A stretch of 64,000 nt of DNA from Halorhabdus tiamatea SARL4B (GTDB lineage: Archaea > Halobacteriota > Halobacteria > Halobacteriales > Haloarculaceae), in the NCBI RefSeq assembly GCF_000470655.1, contig NC_021921.1, positions 186,001 to 250,000 of the forward strand, given 5' to 3'. A program made the position numbers and the translations under genes. Of this stretch, positions 58,500 to 64,000 are shown piece after piece; the stretch's first letter is position 1, and each line of letters begins with the position of its first letter. Below the pieces are notes generated by a model. That model did no database searches. It had not been told where the DNA came from and saw only the letters and a list, made by a program, of their open reading frames with translations.

Positions 58500-59725
58500 G
58501 CGATCGTCCCCTCGAGTTCCGTGAGTCCGTCACGCGTCCCGACCGCGTACAGTTCAGTCCCGGGAGCGAGCGAGTGATCTCCCGGTGGATCGAACTCCCA
58601 GCCGCCCGTATCTCTGGCTGCGAGCACGACGACGCCGAACCGATCCCGGAACCCGGCGGTGCCCAGCGTCTCGCCTTCGAGGTCGCCGCCGGCCCGGACG
58701 GTCACCCGGCGGAACCGTTTGCCCGCCCGCCGGAGCAGCGAGATCAGGGCGTACTCCCGGCGAGTCCCGCGCGCCTCGACGATGACCGTCGCCCGATCCG
58801 ACCGGAGTACGGCCTCCGCGTCGGTCCGACCGACTGCGACCGTAACCTGGCCGTCGCCACCTGTCGTCGTCGGCGCGCGGACCGATTCGAGGAGTCGTTT
58901 CTCAGTCTCGGACGACGATGTCGGGAGTTCGTCGGCCGACTCGGCTGGCTCGCTTCCTTCGCGTGCGGAGCGCGCGCTCAGGACGGTACCCCGGACCTGC
59001 GTGTCGGCCGTCACGACCGTCACCACGTCGCCGCGAGCGAGGCCGGTCGGCACCAGCGCGTCGACGGAGACTGCCCGCTTGCCGGATTCGACGCGTTTCG
59101 AGAGCCCCGAGAACGGCGGCGCGCCAGCGACGGTCGCCCGGCCGCGCTCGTCGATGGCGACCGAGACGTCACCGAGGTCGTATTCGTTGGTCAATCGTTC
59201 GGCCAGTCGGTTCTCCAGCGCCGGCAAGTCGAGGTCGGCCGGAAACGTCCACTCGCCCGCCCGGATCTCCGCGCGGAGGTCCTCGGGCAGCGGCGGGTAT
59301 CCCTCGACGTCGGCAACCTCCCCGGCCACCCGCACGCGGACCTCGTTGCCGCCGACGGACTCGATCAGATCGAGGGCGAGCGTCCGCTCGCCGAGTGTCC
59401 GCAACGAGAGCTTCCGCGGCATCTCCGCGCCGAGCTGGTCACCCTTGCTGTGGGCGTAAAGTACCATCATCATGATCACGAGCAAAGCGACCAGGATCGT
59501 CGGCGCGTTCGCGGAGCCAGTGATCGACGGGTCCGCGAGCGCGAGCAGCCCGCCGTTGACGCCAGCCAGTGCGACCCCGAGGACGACCACACCGAATCCC
59601 GGCAGCGTGACGCCGGTGAGGTACTTGAACAGGAATCCGAGCGTCCAGGCGACCAATGCCGGGATGATCCCGGTGAGCACACCCAGGTAGACGCCAAAGA
59701 GTAGTGCGACCGGCAGCGATGGCAT
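58496..59725 (-). CDS. Membrane protein with TrkA-C-like domain (first of copy-B pair)
   Basis: 409 residues. Three hydrophobic helices (about 5-30, 35-60, 70-95) then a cytoplasmic region with WTFPADLDLPALENRLAERL and VSIAIDERG-like strands and a clear RCK-C/TrkA-C end, HSLAPGTELYAVGTRDGL. It corresponds to the first gene of the copy-A pair (10050-11477). The ATG at 59725 is preferred over the GTG at 59740, which only adds five residues. Overlaps the second gene (ATGA). Divergent from the K+ channel gene by 123 bp, which suggests common regulation of potassium handling. Confidence 0.75.
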   Translation of the reverse strand: MPSLPVALLFGVYLGVLTGIIPALVAWTLGFLFKYLTGVTLPGFGVVVLGVALAGVNGGLLALADPSITGSANAPTILVALLVIMMMVLYAHSKGDQLGAEMPRKLSLRTLGERTLALDLIESVGGNEVRVRVAGEVADVEGYPPLPEDLRAEIRAGEWTFPADLDLPALENRLAERLTNEYDLGDVSVAIDERGRATVAGAPPFSGLSKRVESGKRAVSVDALVPTGLARGDVVTVVTADTQVRGTVLSARSAREGSEPAESADELPTSSSETEKRLLESVRAPTTTGGDGQVTVAVGRTDAEAVLRSDRATVIVEARGTRREYALISLLRRAGKRFRRVTVRAGGDLEGETLGTAGFRDRFGVVVLAARDTGGWEFDPPGDHSLAPGTELYAVGTRDGLTELEGTIA

Positions 59726-59848
59726 GGATGACGCTGACACGCCCCAGTCTCAAATCAGTACCGGCCGGCGACCACCCCGACGTCAGATCGGAAGCCCTCG
59801 CGATGCCGTCCCGGCAGACTTTACTCCCGGCCTTCGGTGTATTCGAGC

Positions 59849-61015
59849 ATGGAAGAGCGACGAGGCTGGCTCGGCCCGAAGCTACCGATCCACCTCGCGT
59901 CGGCCGTCGCGATCCTCTCGGTCGTGACGGGGCTACTCAACGTCGGGACGGCCTCGATCGCAGGCCCGATCGCCGAGATAGTTCCATCCGCAATCCAGCA
60001 GACTGCTGGCTTTACTGGCTCGCTGACCGGCTTTCTGATGCTCGTCTCGGCGTATGGCTTGCGACGACGGTTGCGGGTCGCGTGGTTCTCCACAATCGTC
60101 CTGTTGCCCGTTACGGCCTTTCAGGGACTCGTCCAGTCGGCCGTCGTCTCGGTGCCGCTGGTGGTCCTTTCGGTACTTGCCGTGGCGCCACTGCTGGTGA
60201 ATTACCGGCGATTCGACCGCCAGATCGACCTCTCGATCGGCCAGTTGGCCGCCCTCGCCGCGCTCGTCGGTACTCTGATTTATGGAACCGTCGGTACCTA
60301 CGCGTTACGCGATGACTTCGGCGGTGTCGAAACGCTTACCGATGCCCTCTATTATACGGTCGTCACCGCTTCGACCGTCGGCTACGGCGACGTGATCCCC
60401 TCCGGCTCTGACGGCGCGCGGCTGTTCGCGCTGTCGGTCGTCGTCCTCGGGACGGCGTCGTTTGCCCTCGCGCTCGGCTCGCTCATCGGCCCGATGATCC
60501 AGGCCAGGTTCGCCCGCGCACTCGGAACCATGACACGCTCACAACTCGACCAGCTCGAGAACCACGTCCTCGTGGCTGGATACGGCGACCTCACCGAACC
60601 GATCCTTGAAGAACTCCAGACCGAGACTGACTTCATCGTCATTACGCCGGATGGCGATGCCGCGACCGGCCTCGGCAATCGCGACATCAACGCGATCGTC
60701 GGCGATCCGAGCGACGACGAGCCGCTGCGACGGGCCGGCATCGAACGTGCCCGTGCTGTCCTGGTAGCGACCAACGACGACGCCCAGGACGCCCTCGCGA
60801 TCCTCACAGCCAGACAGCTCAACCCCGACGCGCGGATCGTCGCCGCCGCGACCGATCGAGACAACATCGAGAAACTCCGGCGGGCCGGCGCGGACTCAGT
60901 CATCAGCCCGGCTGTCATCGGCGGTCACCTTCTTGTCCAGTCGGCGATGGGCGGCGAGGGCATGGAATCGATCGCCGATCGATTGCTTGCAGTCGAGAAC
61001 GACGACGACCTCTGA
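59849..61015 (+). CDS. Potassium channel with TrkA-N domain
   Basis: 388 residues. Up to six membrane helices precede and include a pore whose selectivity filter reads TVGYGD (res. 176-181), the standard K+ filter. From about residue 230 a TrkA-N Rossmann domain starts NHVLVAGYGDLTEPI and ends with DSVISPAVIGG. It would gate by NAD or another nucleotide. No separate TrkA-C domain is attached here, although the divergent pair encodes TrkA-C-like domains. The TTTACTC element 29 nt upstream supports the start. Confidence 0.92.
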   Translation: MEERRGWLGPKLPIHLASAVAILSVVTGLLNVGTASIAGPIAEIVPSAIQQTAGFTGSLTGFLMLVSAYGLRRRLRVAWFSTIVLLPVTAFQGLVQSAVVSVPLVVLSVLAVAPLLVNYRRFDRQIDLSIGQLAALAALVGTLIYGTVGTYALRDDFGGVETLTDALYYTVVTASTVGYGDVIPSGSDGARLFALSVVVLGTASFALALGSLIGPMIQARFARALGTMTRSQLDQLENHVLVAGYGDLTEPILEELQTETDFIVITPDGDAATGLGNRDINAIVGDPSDDEPLRRAGIERARAVLVATNDDAQDALAILTARQLNPDARIVAAATDRDNIEKLRRAGADSVISPAVIGGHLLVQSAMGGEGMESIADRLLAVENDDDL

Positions 61016-61053
61016 GGCCGGGTGAGAACGGGGCGGTTTTTATTGTATCGCGG

Positions 61054-62577
61054 TCACGTCCGGTCGTCGACGTAGTTTCGATCCACGATGGCGACGTCGG
61101 TGTCAACGTCCTCGAGTCGTTCGAAGGTCGGCGGCGAGATGAACCGCGACGTCGGTGACCGGTCCTGGCTCGATCCGACAATCACCAGATCGTAGCCAGC
61201 CGCATTCTCCGCAAGGAACGACCGGAGATCGTCGGCTGCGACCCGGGTTTCGATCCGCCCGGCGAACGGTTCGACGATGTCGGCGAGTAACTCCTCGGCC
61301 TCCCGGCGGTCACGTTCGGTATCGATACAGTGACAGACGCTGATGTGGCCAGTCGGACCGGCGAGGCGAGTCGCGAAATCGATCATGCTGTGGGCGACGC
61401 CCCTCGTCCGAACCGGGACGAGGATACGCCGCCACCGCGTTCGGCCGTCCTGGGACCGGTGGACCAACACGTCGATATCGCCGACGAACAGTTGTTTGAT
61501 CGTCGGCGAGAGTCCGCCGTGGCGCTCCTGGTAGGGAACGGCGATCAGGTCACAGTTCGCTTCCCTGGCAGTGCGCGAAATCGTCGCTACGGGGATTTCG
61601 CCGTCGGCAGCGACGATGACGTCACACGGGACGCCGATCTTCGTCTCGATCCGTGCGGCGTCCGCTTCGAGGCGATCAGCGGCCGCCGAGACAGCGTGTC
61701 GCTCGGCGATTGCGTCGAGGGTCTCCGCATCGAAGTCGGCCGCTTCGAGAGTCTCTCGATCACTCGGAGTCAACGACGGATCGGCCTCCATCGAAACCCA
61801 GTCGTGGCTGGCGGGTGCATCAGTATCGAGCAGTTCGCGCTCGACACTGGCGACAGTCTCGTCGTCGACGATGTCGAGCAAGACGACCTTTCCTGCGTCG
61901 TGAGCGGCGGCGAGTCGGGCGGCGAACATCGCCGTCGCGTCGGCATCCTCTCCAAGCAACGGGACCAGCACCCGGTCGTCGCCACGTACCGAATCGTAGA
62001 GGAGGTCTGCCCGGTTCTCGTAGACGCCCTCGCGCCAGGCGACGAAGACGACGGCTACCAGCGACGCCGAGAGGAAGACGCTCAGGACGTACTCGATCTG
62101 TGCCGTCCCGGTGACGTGGACGAGTAGTGCCGTCGAGTACGCTGACGCCTCACGCAGGTTCAGGATCCACGTGACGGTCCCGGTCAGAAAAAGCCCGAGT
62201 GCGACGGCACCGCCATGTACCTGGTACTCTCCAGGGGGAACAGCATACCAGTAGCGCGCGGTCACGGCGAGCGCGATCCAGCCACACAACGCGCCGGCGG
62301 TCAGGCCGCCCACGAATCGGCGTGGCGAGGACGCTGGACTCTCCGGGTTCGTAAACAGCGAGTACGAGCCGGCGGCCAACGGTGGAAACAGGAGATACGG
62401 AAGCACGTCCAGCGCGTTCGACAACCACGTCACCACACCCATCAACACCGGGATGGCAAACAGCACCGAGAGGTGGACGAGATTCCGCGTATGTTCGACC
62501 CAGCGACGGAACGCACCGGCGCGATACCGCATGCGCCGTCGCACGCCGCGATAGGCCGACCCCGGACGACCGCTCAT
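61054..62577 (-). CDS. HPP-type membrane protein fused to universal-stress domains
   Basis: 507 residues. Residues 30-190 contain five hydrophobic helices, with LPYLLFPPLAAGSYSLFTNPESPASSPRRFVGG matching the HPP family. From about residue 195 two cytoplasmic UspA-like domains follow (DRVLVPLLGED...DLIAVPYQERHGG and RRILVPVRTRG...DLVIVGSSQDRSPTS). The fusion suggests a membrane transporter or sensor controlled by nucleotide-binding stress domains. Next to the K+ channel, but on the opposite strand. Confidence 0.78.
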   Translation of the reverse strand: MSGRPGSAYRGVRRRMRYRAGAFRRWVEHTRNLVHLSVLFAIPVLMGVVTWLSNALDVLPYLLFPPLAAGSYSLFTNPESPASSPRRFVGGLTAGALCGWIALAVTARYWYAVPPGEYQVHGGAVALGLFLTGTVTWILNLREASAYSTALLVHVTGTAQIEYVLSVFLSASLVAVVFVAWREGVYENRADLLYDSVRGDDRVLVPLLGEDADATAMFAARLAAAHDAGKVVLLDIVDDETVASVERELLDTDAPASHDWVSMEADPSLTPSDRETLEAADFDAETLDAIAERHAVSAAADRLEADAARIETKIGVPCDVIVAADGEIPVATISRTAREANCDLIAVPYQERHGGLSPTIKQLFVGDIDVLVHRSQDGRTRWRRILVPVRTRGVAHSMIDFATRLAGPTGHISVCHCIDTERDRREAEELLADIVEPFAGRIETRVAADDLRSFLAENAAGYDLVIVGSSQDRSPTSRFISPPTFERLEDVDTDVAIVDRNYVDDRT

Positions 62578-62642
62578 ATACTTCGGCTACCGATCCGTGG
62601 CTCAAAACGTTCCCGATTCGACGAGCGTGGCTCGACGGGGGC

Positions 62643-63482
62643 TCACCCGAGTATATATATGACGACGTTGTTCATGGCCGGTCCTATTCCGACGGCCGTG
62701 ATCAGCGCGAGGAAGAGGCTCCCGCGGGCCGGTCGCTCTTCGATGTACTCGGCGAAGGCAACGACGACCGCCGTCGCCAGGAGCAACTTCACGACCAGAA
62801 ACAGCCAGCCGGAACCGATATACTCGGCCGTCGGTAGTTGCCCGGCGAAGTCCATGATCGTCGCCGGGATCGGCGTCCGTTCGTGGGCCCCGAGGACGTC
62901 TTTCCCGACCGTCGTGATGACGCCATCGAAGGCGTGTGCGAAGACGACGGCCACGCCGGCGACGCCCGTCCGGGCGACTTCGCCCGTCCATTTCAGGCTC
63001 ACGAGGAAATACGTCGTGGCCGTCAGGACGAGCGCGACGAGGAAGGCGACGGTTGGCCACAGCGGCTGAAAGGACAGTTCTGGCCCCATCCCCTGCCAGA
63101 TAATCACGCCGAGAAAGACGAGCAAGACACCGAGGCCAGTCGCCCCGAGATACGTCACGACCCGGTCGAGGCTGTTGGTGGCTGTTCCCAGGACGATCAA
63201 CAGCAGCCAGACGGTCGCGACGAGGACGTACGTGGTCAGATAGACGGCAGGCGCTCCGAACAGGGGGCCGGCCCACTCGGGGTAGAGGCCAGGTGGATTC
63301 GGTATCTGATAGAAGCCATGCGCGATACCGCCGACGGCCATCCACGGGAGCAACGCGAGGACGTGACCTTTGCCCACGGGCGGTTCGAGGCCCAACAGCA
63401 GCAACGTCGTCAACAGGAGTCCGAGCCCGAGGACGACGAGATACGGGAGTGCCGGGACGACGAATCCACTCGGGAGTACCAT
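62643..63482 (-). CDS. DUF63 family membrane protein
   Basis: 279 residues with about eight hydrophobic helices and the motifs AVGGIAHGFYQIPN, HAFDGVITTVGKDVLG and FAEYIEERPARG, consistent with the archaeal DUF63 family of integral membrane proteins. No enzymatic role is known. The ATG at 63482 fits an upstream T-rich element about 30 nt away on the minus strand. Confidence 0.82.
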   Translation of the reverse strand: MVLPSGFVVPALPYLVVLGLGLLLTTLLLLGLEPPVGKGHVLALLPWMAVGGIAHGFYQIPNPPGLYPEWAGPLFGAPAVYLTTYVLVATVWLLLIVLGTATNSLDRVVTYLGATGLGVLLVFLGVIIWQGMGPELSFQPLWPTVAFLVALVLTATTYFLVSLKWTGEVARTGVAGVAVVFAHAFDGVITTVGKDVLGAHERTPIPATIMDFAGQLPTAEYIGSGWLFLVVKLLLATAVVVAFAEYIEERPARGSLFLALITAVGIGPAMNNVVIYILG

Positions 63483-63571
63483 ATGTTGATAAACTTAGGC
63501 GTCAATGGAAAACGTTCCGGTCTGCCGGCAATCACGCGGACGAACGCAGGCTAACGAAAACGAGTACGGCG

Positions 63572-64000
63572 TCAGCGACGGCGTGCACCGATCAGCGCCA
63601 CCGCGAGGAGAGCGACCATACTGAGGAGGGCACCGAACCCGGGACCGCTTGCCGTGGTCGTCTCAGCCGATTCGTCGGGACTCTCCCCTGTCTCGTCGCT
63701 TTCGTCGTCAGTCGTCGTCTCGGCATCGTCGCTGCCACTGTCGGTCGTTGTTTCGTCAACGCCCTCATTGTCGGTCGTTGTCTCGTCGCTTTCGTCGTCC
63801 GTTGTCGTCTCGGTGTCATCGTCAGCTGACGACGTTGTCGTCTCGGCATCATCGCCCATCTGCTGGGCGTCGTCGTTCGCCTGGGGCACCATCATGTTCG
63901 TCTCTACCGCCGACTCTTCGACCGTCACAGTCTGTGATTGTTCGTCCCACTCGCCCGGGGGGTAAATGACCGTATCCTCAGTGATCATTTCGTGTTCCCG
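63572..64000 (-). CDS. PGF-CTERM surface protein, 5' end beyond window
   Basis: The last 143 residues of a surface protein. A stretch of repeated D-D-E-S-D-E-T-T-T-type units (about 90 residues, negatively charged) precedes ASGPGFGALLSMVALLAVALIGARRR, the PGF-CTERM tail that archaeosortase would remove before lipid attachment. The frame is open to the window edge, so the start and the functional domain are outside it. Several repeated DESDE blocks differ slightly, suggesting expansion by recombination. Confidence 0.75.
   Translation of the reverse strand, partial: REHEMITEDTVIYPPGEWDEQSQTVTVEESAVETNMMVPQANDDAQQMGDDAETTTSSADDDTETTTDDESDETTTDNEGVDETTTDSGSDDAETTTDDESDETGESPDESAETTTASGPGFGALLSMVALLAVALIGARRR

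Noticed and set aside
1-64000. CRISPR array or cas genes
   Set aside because: No regularly spaced direct repeats and no Cas motifs were seen. The CARF-like protein alone does not indicate CRISPR.

Overview
The window is chromosomal DNA from a halophilic archaeon (Halobacteria). The evidence is high GC content, very acidic predicted proteins, archaeal-type DnaG, RfcL, GatD, CDC48 and geranylgeranyl reductase, PGF-CTERM surface proteins, many small haloarchaeal families of unknown function, and T-rich TATA elements about 30 nt upstream of start codons, as expected for leaderless transcripts. The genus cannot be fixed from the sequence alone. I could run no database search, so DUF family names come from memory of the families and are marked as such where unsure.

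Layout. 1-9.8 kb is housekeeping: DUF92 membrane protein (5' end cut by the window), GNAT acetyltransferase, primase-like DnaG, a DUF3311/Na+ symporter pair, a CARF-like HTH regulator, glutaredoxin and BolA (iron-sulfur handling), and ValRS. 10.0-12.7 kb is an ATGA-coupled pair of membrane proteins with TrkA-C-like domains. 12.7-29.8 kb is the most interesting part, a type IV pilus or Tad-like surface system. Its rightward arm holds a ParA-RecA-like fusion, a HerA-like ATPase, PilB, PilC and at least five small or large membrane-anchored pilin-like proteins. Its leftward arm holds a prepilin-like protein, a GLUG-repeat PGF-CTERM adhesin, a small partner protein and a MinD ATPase. The two arms diverge at a symmetric TATA element at about 17.94 kb. 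An AT-rich segment (about 16.56-17.64 kb) covers the end of the pilin gene and the head of the adhesin gene, which suggests an exchanged cassette.

29.8-42 kb returns to core genes: MutL with the endonuclease motif, a PfkB kinase, geranylgeranyl reductase, CDC48-type AAA ATPase, archaeal shikimate kinase plus chorismate mutase, a receiver-domain protein, cobalamin adenosyltransferase, three zinc-ribbon microproteins and tRNA-Val(CAC). The 3' end of the tRNA is duplicated 121 bp downstream. 42.2-50.9 kb carries a divergent epimerase/galactokinase pair, a double universal stress protein, an Old Yellow Enzyme homologue, an RNase H-fold protein, CtaA, RfcL, a Vms1-type release factor and DUF5802. 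51-56.8 kb has a secreted low-complexity protein followed by a winged-helix regulator, GatD and a Tat lipoprotein beta-propeller.

56.9-62.6 kb is a potassium/stress block: a second copy of the TrkA-C pair in the same order as at 10-12.7 kb, a divergent K+ channel with the TVGYGD filter, and an HPP membrane/universal-stress fusion. The window closes with DUF63 and the end of a second PGF-CTERM protein. No CRISPR array, rRNA gene or insertion sequence was seen, and no gene-free stretch exceeds 300 bp.
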